Shown here one piece after another: positions 1-9,884 of a DNA stretch of 64,000 bases; the stretch's first letter is position 1; each line of letters starts with the position of its first letter. Position numbers and translations under genes: made by a program. Below the pieces are notes generated by a model. It was not told where the DNA came from. It did not search any database and saw nothing but the letters and a program-made list of their open reading frames with translations. The stretch comes from Sepioteuthis lessoniana. Its lineage: Eukaryota > Mollusca > Cephalopoda > Myopsida > Loliginidae. The stretch covers positions 96,425,905-96,489,904 of the forward strand of contig OY757915.1 of the NCBI GenBank assembly GCA_963585895.1, written 5' to 3'.

Positions 1-820
1 TGAAAATGCATTAAATTTGTTAAAAAAAAAAAAAGATTGCGCTTTTAACCTGAACAATTATTTATTGCTGGAAGTTAAATAAACTGTTGGCGCTAGACAA
101 TCCTTTATTTGTTTGATGCAACGCAACGTACTTGTCAAGTTACCAGTTCCAACAATTTTAAGATATTGAAAAATTCTTTAAATAATTCAATAAAAACTGC
201 AATAATTCTTTTATAATAGAACACCCAATTAAGCTGAAATGGCAGAATAATAATGCTGTGAAATTATCTGAACAAAAGATTTTCTCGAAAAATGCTAGAA
301 ACTATTACCATACATACATGAGAAAGAAAAAAGACATTTTAGAAATCAGATTGACAAATATTGCTACAGGTTTCGTGTCATCAAAATGAAAACGAATTTA
401 TTACCAAAAACTGGATCTACATTGCAAGGGAGGTAAGCGTGAAAATTTATGTAGAGCGTATGAGCACTTAAATACATTCTTTAAAAAACTATTTGTTAAA
501 AATTATTTTCATCAAAAATGAATTAAGCAATGTAGATCTATTTTTGGCAATTAATTAATTTGTATTGTATGACATGTCAATTTGATATTCCAAACTGTCT
601 TTTTCTTATTCATTCTGTTGTAGTTCATTTCAAACTTAACTTATACATGAGTACATATCTATCTCGATGGCCCTTGGATATGTTGAATTCCCATTGTAAC
701 ATGAGTCTCTGATGGTATTGATGCCTTTATTTAGTGAGTGAAGGTATCTAATAATTATTTTACAGTTAACAACAGTCCATTATGCTATTGGTACTTCTAT
801 TTAAGAAAGATTGTTTGCTT
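1..820. other. AT-rich DNA, nothing recognised
   Basis: No coding or repeat similarity seen before the R1 copy. Confidence 0.5.
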
Positions 821-1451
821 GTTTGGGTTTTATTACCTATCAACCCTTGTAGACTATTTAATGCCAAATCCATTTTTATACAAATAAACAGTTCTAGTTT
901 AAACAATTCAGTTTAGCATAAGTACACAGTTTAATTGTCAAAAAAACATTTCAATTTCAAGTTATTCAGTTTAGCCAAATCGTTTTATTTCAAACAATTC
1001 ATTTTAGTATAAGTATAGTTTTTTGTTTACACACAGTTAAATGTCAAAACAGTTCTATTTCAAATGATTTAGTTTAGCATAAAAAAACAGTTTCAATGTC
1101 AAAAACAGTTCTATTTCAAACAATTCAGTTTTGTATACAGAAACAGTTCCATTTCAACAATTCAGTTTAGCATTAAAATGTCTAAACAGTTCCACTTCAA
1201 GCAATTCACTTTAGCATAAGTATGCAGTTTAGTTCTATTTGACCCATAGATAGAACCCTATCAGGTGGTACCACTCCAGGCCAGAGTGGAACTGGGAGTG
1301 ATGGCAATGAAGGGGTACTCTGCATTCCCCAAAGCTCCAGCATTACTGGAACCTCACCATCTGATCGTTTACTGTCATATACATTGGAGGAGTGGTGTTA
1401 CCCCTCTATGGAGAAACAGTCAGTGTATTCTACTGCCCCAGCCAACTGGGT
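821..1451 (-). repeat. R1 copy
   Basis: The left end has the inverted tail TTTGGGTTTTATTACCTATC-AACCCTTGTAG. The middle holds repeated CAATTCAGTTTAGCATAAGT units; the right end has TACCACTCCAGGCCAGAGTG and CCCCAGCCAACTGGG. Confidence 0.82.
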
Positions 1452-1582
1452 ATTATTTAAGGAGTAAAAAATTTTAATTAATATTTCATAGTTATCACTA
1501 TTCAAGAAATTGGATGATTAAAAAAAACTTTTAGTGTGAATGCAAGCCCCACAAAATTGTCATTCAGCTGAAATTGAATTGG

Positions 1583-1817
1583 GGGTGTCCTCGTGGTGTA
1601 ATGGTTAAAGCGATGGACTGCAGAATCGTAGTAAGCGAGTTCATACTCCAATGGTGCTATTATGTTCACTTTCGGGCAAATACCCTTGGGAAAGGTATTG
1701 AACCCCCTTATCCTCCCAGCTATGGGTTAAATAGTACCACTACTGTTCTTCTAGGAGAATGGCTTTGGCATTGGCATTAAATAACCTACAAAGGTTGATA
1801 TGCCATTAAAACAAAGA
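1583..1817 (+). repeat. SINE-A copy 1 (tRNA head, LINE-type tail)
   Basis: tRNA-like head TCCTCGTGGTGTAATGGTTA with an A-box-like TGGTGTAATGG and B-box-like GAGTTCATACTCC. The body is CCCTTGGGAAAGGTATTGAA, and the 3' end GGCATTAAATAACCTACAAA-GGTTGATATGCCATTAAAAC is the tail shared with the LINE at 52950. Confidence 0.85.
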
Positions 1818-2462
1818 GACTAAAGAGTGAAATTGAATTGGAAATTTCTTTGCTCTTAAATTTCTTTGCACTTAAAAAGTGTGAAAATTCTATGTGAATT
1901 GGTCTAATAAAAAATCTCAATATGATGTGGTGTTTTTGCTTGGCTATGGTTTACATATACAATATATATATATATATATATTGTATGTTAAACCACACAT
2001 ACACACAAACACATATACATATATGCTGTATTACACCCAAATATTAAGACTTGAGCATTTTTTTTTAATTTTTCAAATTTAAATGGAGATATGCACAGTA
2101 GAGTAATTTACTGGATAAAGTAATGATGTCTTCATGTTTAAATGGGTCAGTGTCAATTTTGACTCTTAATTAGGATGTCCTGGAGGTGGACAGGAGCCAT
2201 TATGCTTGGCAATAGATGCACCAGAGAGAGCATATCTAGCTGAGCTCTAATATTTTCAAGCAACAATAATAGTAATTGTGAAATCTGCCAAAATCTGTTG
2301 ATGGCCATCAATAATTGCAGGAAACACCACACAAAACCCAGTTTCCACAGTTCAACTGACGTAGATTGTGTTTCACTGCCTAGTTCCCACTCAATAGCCA
2401 GGACATTGTTAATTAACCAGTTGATGGCCTGCCTATTCTTTGTTAACTTTGTCCCCGTAGGG

Positions 2463-2690
2463 AGAAGACCCTTTGGCATAATGGCTAAAATACTAGACTG
2501 CATCCTCAGAGTAAGCAAGTTGAAACTATATTTGAGCTATTATATTTACTTTCAGACTAATACTCTTGTTAAAGGCATGAACTCCTTTATTCCTCCAGTT
2601 ATGGGTTAAATTATACCACTACTGTTCTTCTAAAAAGATAGCTTTGGCATTAAATAACCTGCAAAGATTGATATGTTATTAAACAAAGAA
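2463..2690 (+). repeat. SINE-A copy 2
   Basis: Same head (TTGGCATAATGGCTAAA), body and 3' tail (GGCATTAAATAACCTGCAAA..) as copy 1, more diverged. Confidence 0.8.
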
Positions 2691-2904
2691 ACCAAACTTA
2701 TCCTAGTACAATTCAAAATCAACAAACTGCTCTTTGCCTTTTATACCAGGATCCTCTCACTTTTCTTTGTAGCTATCAATGTGAAAAGGAATTATAAAAT
2801 CAATACTGATACTTTTTGAATGACAAAACATAGGATTGTACAAGTGCAACACCTTGTAACTTTACTAAACCTAGCTCTGTTTGACCTTTTATTATTTTCT
2901 AACT

Positions 2905-3155
2905 GAAAACAAAGGCTCCCTTTTCGATAGCTACTACACTGAGGTGTAGGGGAGGGTACAACTCCTTTCCCTGGATTGCTCCACTTTACCATTGATCTAT
3001 ACCTTATAATGCTGAGTGTTAAGCAAGTAGGCATTAAGTAGCATTTTTTGAGTCTTTGCTATGACTCAACCTGGGATTGAACCCCAGTCTCCCAGGTCAT
3101 CAGCACATACTCTAACCATTATGCCAATTGGTACACACTCTAACCATTATGGCAA
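2905..3155 (-). repeat. SINE-C copy, inverted
   Basis: CTACTACACTGAGGTGTAGG at the left and GGGATTGAACCCCAGTCTCC at the right, the complement of the family. Confidence 0.83.
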
Positions 3156-3589
3156 TTACTTTGAGGATGTGGAGGACATTAACTCTTTTGATACAAAGAG
3201 TACCAACCAAATCACCAAAATTGTGAAGGCGAGTTACAACTTTAGTCCATATTATTTAAAAATCTAGATAAAAAAAACAAAAAGATTTTTACTTCTAAAA
3301 CTTAAGGAAAACATATCAGTGAATAAAAAATTCTCTTATAAACACACTTGTGCAATATATCCCCAACCTATGCCAATAGAGTATTGTAGTATTGTAATTG
3401 TGGAAACTTCAATAAATTTTTCATTTGCAAACTTTTTTATTTTCTGGTCAAAAGTGCATTTCACCTATTAAATTGATTGCCAAATGCTCCAAACCAAAAG
3501 GGATAAAAGAAATAAGACAATCCAGCTTCCCATCATATTAAGAGGAGAATTTGAGAGGTATTTTCTTATAATTGAAAACGTACTGAAAT

Positions 3590-3710
3590 AAATTTGTTGA
3601 ATGCTGCGAAGAGTATTTTAAAGAGAATTAGTGTTTCATTCTGTGGTTATTTCTGTTGTTAAATACAGCTTCAGTCTCAATACTTTTTGAAGAAAGCTTG
3701 TATATAAACT
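3590..3710 (+). pseudogene. Probable mariner 3'-end relic
   Basis: TGTTGTTAAATACAGCTTCA, GTCTCAATACTTTTTGAAGA, AAGCTTGTATATAA: the same terminal sequence as 12300-12370 and 33440-33490. Confidence 0.38.
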
Positions 3711-3949
3711 TAATAAGAATTTTTTTTCATATATTTATATATATATATATATATGAAGGTTTATTGCTCAGCAAAAGTTATGAGGAAAATTTTGATCAGA
3801 AATTTTTAAAGTACAATGTTTTATCACTATAATTAGTATTCATTCTTGATTTAAGTGAATTAGCAAGAGGAATTATGTGCAAAAAATATATATATATTCA
3901 TTGTATGAAATAAATGTTTTGATTTTTTTGTATAGATTATATATATACC

Positions 3950-4204
3950 AGCCTATTGTCATAATAGTTAAATTGTTTGCCCACCATGGTCTGGGAGGAC
4001 CTGAGTTCAATCTCAGGTCAAGTCACATGGAAAACTCAAAAAATGGTACTTGATGCCTCCTTGCTTAACACTCAGCATTATATGGTATGGATCAAGAGTT
4101 AGTGGAGCAATCCAAGGAAAGGTGTAGCACCCTTTCCTACACCTTGGTGTAGTAGCTTTTGAAAAGGGAGCCTTCAAGTTGCCCTTGACTATGGTCTGAC
4201 AACT

Positions 4205-4205
<1 letters not shown>
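3950..4205 (+). repeat. SINE-C copy
   Basis: Head with GAGTTCAATCTCAGGTCAAG; the body matches 5468-5738 throughout. (TA)n tracts lie at both ends. Confidence 0.85.
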
Positions 4206-4243
<38 letters not shown>

Positions 4244-5467
4244 CATCCTCACAGATCTGTTTTGTTCTATCAGAACTCATCAGTGTGGCTAGACAGGCTA
4301 GATTCCCGAAGCTGGGATCAAAACCCGGTTGACCCAAACGCCAATCCAAGATTCTACCATTCAGCCACGAGGAAACCAGAGCAAGCGAAGGAAATTTAAA
4401 CGATTATGAATCACAATTGTTATTGTTTATTATATCCACTTAATGGCTACCGAGAGCTCGATTCATATGAAGAGCCTTGCATATACACTTATTGTAACAC
4501 AATTACTTCATTTGCTAGAGAGCTCAACCCTACAGGGGTAGGGGAGCATATATATATATTGTATATATATACATATATATATATAGGTAATATTCAGTCA
4601 GGTTAAAAAGTTTGGAGTAATTCCCTCAGGACAAGAAAATCATTCAAGAGCTGAACATTTAAATTTTCCTGGTAGAGAGCTCAATGTAATTTATTACAGA
4701 GCAATATTTCTTTAAGAAAAAAACCAAAGACCGGTTAATTCATGATTATAAATTTATTTTGGTCCCATATTTTCAGTTTCTGGTGTGAACCAAAAACATG
4801 AAGAAAAAAATTATTAATACAGGACTTCTTCAGACCCAATGGATAATTAATTAAATTCAAATTTAAATTTAAATTTAAAACCAGAATAAACACATGGGGT
4901 GTAGGGAGAGATTAAGGAGTTACCTCCTCGCTTTATTGAATTTCCGTTTTTATTTTTTATTTTTCAAATTTCTTCTATCAGTTATAACTACAGTAAATTA
5001 ACTTTTTTATTTGTTCGTTTAGTTTATTTTCTTTTCATGTTAAATTCGATGATTAACTTTTAAGAGAAATATTAATGCTTATATCAATTTCGATACCATT
5101 TAATTAGCTACCTATTTTTTATGTGCATATGTTGGATACGTTTTTTTTCCTGGTTTCACTATTTATTTCTATGTTTTTAAATTTTTATAGTTTAAATTTA
5201 GTCTTATGTCTACATCTAGCTATTAATTCACTTCTCTTATTTAATAACTTATCGGGGTACTTATATTTTAAAATATAGATTTTCTCTTCAAGGTATAAAT
5301 TGCATCTACTGTTAAAACTATTTGGAGTATTTGATTTTCTCAAAATAGACCATTCAATCTCAGGGGTTAACCCTTTGTTTTTTAAAAACCAGAAATGTTT
5401 TGATAGCACCGAAATCTTTTGATAGTAAAGATATATATATATATTGCATATATATATATATATTGCA

Positions 5468-5738
5468 TACCGGGACATTGGCCCAGCGGTTAGAGTGTTC
5501 GCCAATGGCCCGGGAGACATGGGTTCAATCCCAGGTCGAGTCATACCAAAGACTTTAAAAATGGTACTTGATACCACCTTGCTTAACACTCAGCATTATA
5601 AGGTACGGTTCAAGGGTAAAGTGGAGCAATCCTGGGAATGGAGTAGCGCCCTCCCCTACACCTTGGTGTAGTAGCTATCGAAAAGGGAGCCTTCGGGTCA
5701 CCCTCGACTATGGTCGCTAACTTTACTTACTTTACTAT
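5468..5738 (+). repeat. SINE-C copy
   Basis: tRNA-derived head: GCCCAGCGGTTAGAGTGTTC (A-box zone) and GGTTCAATCCC (B box). The body is GGTACTTGATACCACCTTGC, GTGGAGCAATCCTGGGAATG and CTACACCTTGGTGTAGTAGC (a perfect CTACACC/GGTGTAG pair). It sits inside a (TA)n tract on both sides. Confidence 0.88.
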
Positions 5739-5796
5739 ATATATATATTGCATATATATATATATATATTGCATATATATATATATATATATATAT

Positions 5797-5994
5797 CAGA
5801 AGAAAGGAAAATGTATATAAAAAAGAAAGATTCATAATAGTATGTCAGATTTAATTTCCTTATCTACTTCCACAAACACAGATGTATATATATATATATA
5901 TATATACGTCTGTGTTTGTGGAAGTAGATAAGGAAATTAAATCTGACATACTATTATGAATCTTTCTTTTTTCTACACATTTTCCTTTCTTCTG
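5797..5994. repeat. Inverted repeat with (TA)n loop
   Basis: Near-perfect ~87-bp arms (CAGAAGAAAGGAAAATGT.. and the complement ending ..CCTTTCTTCTG) around a central (TA)n at 5884-5907. More (TA)n flanks it on the left. It is followed at 6051 by a hammerhead-like CTGAAGA..GAAAC motif. Confidence 0.9.
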
Positions 5995-6050
5995 CTATTT
6001 CATCAAACATCCATCGCTACTTTAACAATGTTTTTCATGAATTTAAATTC

Positions 6051-6076
6051 CTGAAGAAGGTTATTACAACTGAAAC
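6051..6076 (+). other. Hammerhead-like core motif
   Basis: CTGAAGA-A-GGTT-attac-AACT-GAAAC: the conserved CUGANGA and GAAA boxes flank a 4-bp stem that includes one G-U pair. Confidence 0.4.
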
Positions 6077-6310
6077 ATTCAACATCTACTTTCAGAATAA
6101 ATTCATTAAATTTTGGATTATTTTGTTTTTTCAACATTTTTTCATATATGTGTGTGTGTGTGTGTGTAAATATGTGTATGTGTATTTACCCAATCCCTCT
6201 TCCATGAGCAGGATGCAACTATATATCCTTCTACTAGATTGATTGCTGGACCTTTGGTGAACCCTCAAATTGTTATGCCTATGGGCCAGTCATATATATA
6301 TATATATATA

Positions 6311-6951
6311 TATTCAAGGAAGTTTTGTTAAAGATGATGGAACACTGTTTATTATTTGTAATTGTAATTTTTCAAGTCTCCTTGTTATTTTTCTTGTGTT
6401 AGGATCAAGTTGGTAAAGAAATTGTCCCATATCTTTTGCCCAAGCATTTTCAACCTTACTTTTAGCCATCATCAGGGATAGTGTAGTTTTGAGATGACAG
6501 TTTGAGTCTTTATTTTTAATTATTTGTAGTGTTTCATTTTGAAGTTGTCTGTTGGAATGATTTCAGCATTTTGTTTTAAAAAGTTGGAAAAAAAGGTGTA
6601 CTAATACAAATCCTAGAAGCAATATGCATAAAAAAACAACAAACAAACATAAATGAAATAGCATTTAACACAGGCACCAATGTATTAAATATTTTTGATG
6701 AACTGATAACTTCAAAACAAAATGCTACAAATAATTAAAACAATAAAAACTCAAACTGTTAATTCAAAACTACACTACCCCTGATGATGGCCAAAAGTAT
6801 AGTCAAAAATGCTTGGGCAGAAGATATGGGACAATTCCTTTATCACCTAGATCCCAACATAAGAAAAAATAACAAGGAGACTTGAAAAATTACAATAAAA
6901 AATAATAAACAAACAGTATTCCATCATCTTTAACTAAACTTGCTTGAATAA
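6311..6951. repeat. Large inverted repeat between two (TA)n tracts
   Basis: About 250-bp arms (6311-6560 and 6697-6951), roughly 85-90 percent alike by eye: TATTCAAGGAAGTTTTGTTA at the left, the complement TTTAACTAAACTTGCTTGAATA at the right. It is flanked by (TA)n at 6294-6312 and 6978-7005. Each arm contains CTGATGATGGC facing inward or outward (6465-6475 minus, 6781-6791 plus). Confidence 0.85.
6447..6475 (-). other. Hammerhead-like core motif in left arm
   Basis: Minus strand CTGATGATGGCTAAAAGTAA-GGTTGAAAA; the partner in the right arm (6781) has lost the GAAA box. Confidence 0.3.
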
Positions 6952-6975
6952 TAACTTGCTGCCTAAATATACACT

Positions 6976-7009
<34 letters not shown>

Positions 7010-7036
7010 GACACACATAAGATTTCTGAGTTTCCT

Positions 7037-7065
7037 CTGATGATAGTATCTTTAATACCTGAAAC
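7037..7065 (+). other. Hammerhead-like core motif
   Basis: CTGATGA-ta-GTAT-cttta-ATAC-ct-GAAAC, 30 bp after a (TA)n tract and 10 bp before the LTR of gypsy copy A. Confidence 0.38.
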
Positions 7066-7074
7066 CTTTCATCA

Positions 7075-7884
7075 TGTTATATTCTGAGTTGTTGATATCT
7101 GTGATATGAATGTTGTGGGCGAGAAATGCGTATGGTTGCAAAACAAAGAACGTATAGATACTCACAATAACACAGTAATGATGTTATAGAAAATTTTTAT
7201 GAATAGATTAAGTACAGAGAATAGAATGGAGAAATATGTTCACAGTTAAAGAATGAATTCAGTGGTAGTAGTTAGAAAGTTCATGTACTGCCCTTGTCTC
7301 GTGGTGAAGGGATGGTTTTCTTGGAATTAGGGCAGCGTTCGTAGCGGCGGCGATCGTTTGATGTATCAGATGACAGGCGCCGGACGGTGGCGAAGAATCT
7401 TTAACACGAGTCGTGTGAAAGAACAAGTCTGGTGATAACTATTTGGTCCGTCTATTTATATATTTTCTGTAGGCTCAGAAATGGCAATTTTTGTGCCCCG
7501 CGGGAAGCGTTCCGATTGGATATTTATTAATGTATTTTTTTTTGTTAATTCATCGCAAACGGAAGTTCTGCGCGGAGCCGATGCGTGAGCGACTAACTTT
7601 TCATTTTGAGTTGAGAACTCGAAGTGTTAACTTCCGTTTTTTTTTTCTTTTCTTCTTTTCTTTCTTTTTGTTTTTTCAAATCAAGGCAAGATCTCGTCTT
7701 GTAACATTAATGTATTTTGTTTTGTTAATTTATCGCAAACGGAAGTTCTGCGCGGAGCCGATGCGTGAGCGACTAACTTTTCATTTTGAGTTGAGAACTC
7801 GAAGTGGTAACTTTCGTTTTTTTTTCTTTTCTTCTTTTCTTTCTTTTTTTTTTTCAAATCAAGGCAAGATCTCGTCTTGTAACA
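7075..7884 (-). repeat. Ty3/gypsy LTR, copy A (with internal 180-bp duplication)
   Basis: TGTTATATTC...CTTGTAACA as written; in element orientation TGTTACAAG...GAATATAACA, so the ends are the usual TG..CA. It is closely similar to the LTRs at 13057-13699 and 16077-16717. Two differences stand out: a ~23-bp insertion near 7095, and a direct duplication (7526-7705 and 7706-7884) that repeats the outer end of the LTR, including the terminal CTTGTAACA. On its high-coordinate side lies the polypurine tract and then the integrase of the same element. Confidence 0.9.
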
Positions 7885-7899
7885 GCTCCCCTAGATCTT
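7885..7899 (-). other. Polypurine tract of Ty3/gypsy copy A
   Basis: On the minus strand AAGATCTAGGGGAGC lies immediately before the LTR start TGTTACAAG. This is the expected position of the plus-strand DNA primer site of an LTR retrotransposon. The equivalent site at 13700-13714 reads AAGATCTGGGGGAGC. Confidence 0.75.
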
Positions 7900-7977
7900 A
7901 CCATGATTTGAGGTTGCTATGTTGTTAGTGCTTGCTTGCGTGCGTGTTTTTGTTTTGTTTGTTGGTGTGTGTATTAT

Positions 7978-9642
7978 TTATTTTGTTTTTTGGCACATAA
8001 CAAAGTCTTTAAAGCGTGCTGGGAGTTGCCCGCGTGTTGTTCGTTTCGTTGGGTTTTGGGTATTGTCTCCGGAACTGCAGTCATTTGCGACAAGATGCTC
8101 CCCTGATGAAAGTGTAGGGAGTCGTGACAACAGGTGATGGGTAGGTTGCCGGGGTGGACAAGGAGGTAGGAGTGGTCGTGTCGACGGGTGATTGGGAATT
8201 TGGTGAGGTGGGGATAGAGCTGGAAGTGGGGGTGGTCGATGCATGTGTTGCAGGTCATTTGGTCGCGGTACGAGTCGACGGACGTGTCCGCGGTGAACCC
8301 AATGCATTTCACAGTTTTCGTTTTTCACTTGGACCACCAAACCGTTCGTTTTGGTGACCTCAAAGTCACCTATCCAAGGCAGGTGAGACAAGTGGGCTGT
8401 TGCAGATTGCGGTCGATGGAGTAGCACCTTGTCACCGACTTGTATCGGGTCTTTGAAGATGCTGCGGTTCAGTTTGGGTTCCATTTTGTGGTCAGCCTCG
8501 TTGTTCGCCAAGGCGACTCTTTGATGCACCTGTCGGAGCAAAGCGTTTATCTGCATACCGTAAGCACCTGGGTTGTTGTTAACGATGTCTTGGCAGGGGA
8601 TCTTCGGTAGACCAATGTTTGGTTGGCGGCCGGTGATAATGTAATGCGGGGATGCACTAGTGGCGGTGTTGGCTGTGGCATTCATTGCCGATTCGAGAAC
8701 GTCCGTCCATTCACAGTTTCTGTCTTTGCAGATCATGTAAAGGGCGTTTTTTAAGGTCTGGTGTTGCCTCTCAATGTTCCCCGAGCTTTGTGGTCGCCAC
8801 GGGCAGTGAAGTTCCCGGGTGATCGAGGTTAGGTCACAAAATTCCTTGTAGACCTCACCAGTGAAGTGGGTTCCTCGGTCGGAGGAGACAATGCGGGGAA
8901 TCTCGCGGTGACGAAGAAAGAACTGGTAGAGTCCGCGGGCTGCGTCGATTGCGCAGTCTCTGGCACATGGTATGGCCATGAGGTGACGGCTGAAGCTGTC
9001 TAGAATAGTAAGGATGTACCGCTTGCCCTTTGAGAGGGGCATTGAGACAAAATCTATGTAGACAACCTCGAATGGTTTTCCGCCTCTCTTGCAATGGCCC
9101 GTGGACCAGTTTCGGCGCATGCCGTAATTTCCCTTGCGTTTAGCGCAGATTTGGCATGACTGAACATACGCCCTGATATCGCGATTTTTGAACTCCCACC
9201 AGTAGCTGGATAGGTGTTTCTGCATGTGGGAGATCCCTGAGTGGTTGACACAGTCATGGGCTTGGTGGAGATATTTTGTCCGGAGCTTGTAGGGTACTAC
9301 CAGTTTTGGTGTGTTAGTAGTATCCCTGATCATCAATACAGATGTACCAGGTTCCAAGTAGAATTGGTGCATGTGCTTGTTATATAGCCCGGTACGATGA
9401 TCTTTGGGGTTGAGTAGGGTAGCGTCCGGTCTTGGGGTTGCCAACTGAAGAGCTCTGATGATTTTTGAAAGTGTGTCATCAGAGGCTTGTTCCACTGCAA
9501 TACCCATGTGGTCAGCTATCTCTTCAACCGGGATGGTCGATGTGGCATGAAACGCGAGGAATGCGTCGATGGCCTGCAGATGATGCTGAATGTTGTGTGA
9601 GTCCCAGGGAGCAGCTGGGAGCTCTTGATTTCGTCCATGCAC
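7978..9642 (-). CDS. Ty3/gypsy pol: integrase region (554 codons, part of a broken element)
   Basis: Integrase end of a Ty3/gypsy (Metaviridae-type) polyprotein, which inserts element cDNA into host DNA. Visible features: an H-H-C-C zinc-binding domain (H126, H134, C163, C166), and a catalytic triad D197 (YIDF), D255 (SSDRGTHF) and E291 (GNIERQH) with DD35E spacing. A Pro/His-rich C-terminal tail follows from about residue 455, and the stop codon falls just before the polypurine tract. All catalytic residues are present. The RNase H part just upstream (to about 9880) is in other frames and the element stops there, so no RT, protease or gag precedes it. GC content and codon use are clearly higher than in the surrounding AT-rich DNA. 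Confidence 0.93.
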   Translation of the reverse strand: MHGRNQELPAAPWDSHNIQHHLQAIDAFLAFHATSTIPVEEIADHMGIAVEQASDDTLSKIIRALQLATPRPDATLLNPKDHRTGLYNKHMHQFYLEPGTSVLMIRDTTNTPKLVVPYKLRTKYLHQAHDCVNHSGISHMQKHLSSYWWEFKNRDIRAYVQSCQICAKRKGNYGMRRNWSTGHCKRGGKPFEVVYIDFVSMPLSKGKRYILTILDSFSRHLMAIPCARDCAIDAARGLYQFFLRHREIPRIVSSDRGTHFTGEVYKEFCDLTSITRELHCPWRPQSSGNIERQHQTLKNALYMICKDRNCEWTDVLESAMNATANTATSASPHYIITGRQPNIGLPKIPCQDIVNNNPGAYGMQINALLRQVHQRVALANNEADHKMEPKLNRSIFKDPIQVGDKVLLHRPQSATAHLSHLPWIGDFEVTKTNGLVVQVKNENCEMHWVHRGHVRRLVPRPNDLQHMHRPPPLPALSPPHQIPNHPSTRPLLPPCPPRQPTHHLLSRLPTLSSGEHLVANDCSSGDNTQNPTKRTTRGQLPARFKDFVMCQKTK

Positions 9643-9880
9643 CAGGATGGAACGTAGATGTTTAGACTGGAGCCTTGGAGTTTGAAGCGCTTCCCTGCAG
9701 GTGTTGGGTCTGCCGTAAGCTTGTCCTTGCTGTGGCCATATCTCCGACTGAGCATGTCTGCCCAGACATTCAATTCACCTTCTACATATTCCAAGACGAA
9801 TTTGTAGCACGATATTTCCTCCTGCCATCATCGAACTTCGCATTGTTGAATTCACGTTGATCCAAGTATGTGAGAGATAG
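9516..9880 (-). pseudogene. Ty3/gypsy RNase H C-terminal fragment, frameshifted and 5'-truncated
   Basis: The minus strand carries the end of a gypsy RNase H in pieces: YLDQREFNNAKFD near 9840-9880, then, after a frame change, RWQEEISCYKFVLEYVEGEL and NVWADMLSRRYG. This is the typical run just before the integrase of Ty3/gypsy pol. Another frame change near 9600-9640 separates it from the integrase frame. Similarity ends near 9880 and the flanking DNA is ordinary AT-rich sequence, so copy A is a 5'-truncated remnant. Confidence 0.8.
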
Positions 9881-9884
9881 CTGA

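Noticed and set aside
5468..5560. Functional tRNA genes suggested by A and B boxes here and in about 20 other places
   Set aside because: None can form a full cloverleaf; all are heads of longer repeated SINE units with diverged stems.
7491..7928. A 145-codon frame with a duplicated block
   Set aside because: It lies entirely within the LTR; the duplicated block is the 180-bp LTR duplication, not a repeated protein domain.
9465..9665. Plus-strand frames across the integrase region, and others at 8154-8424 and 14188-15509
   Set aside because: Shadows of the minus-strand gypsy genes, with no similarity of their own.
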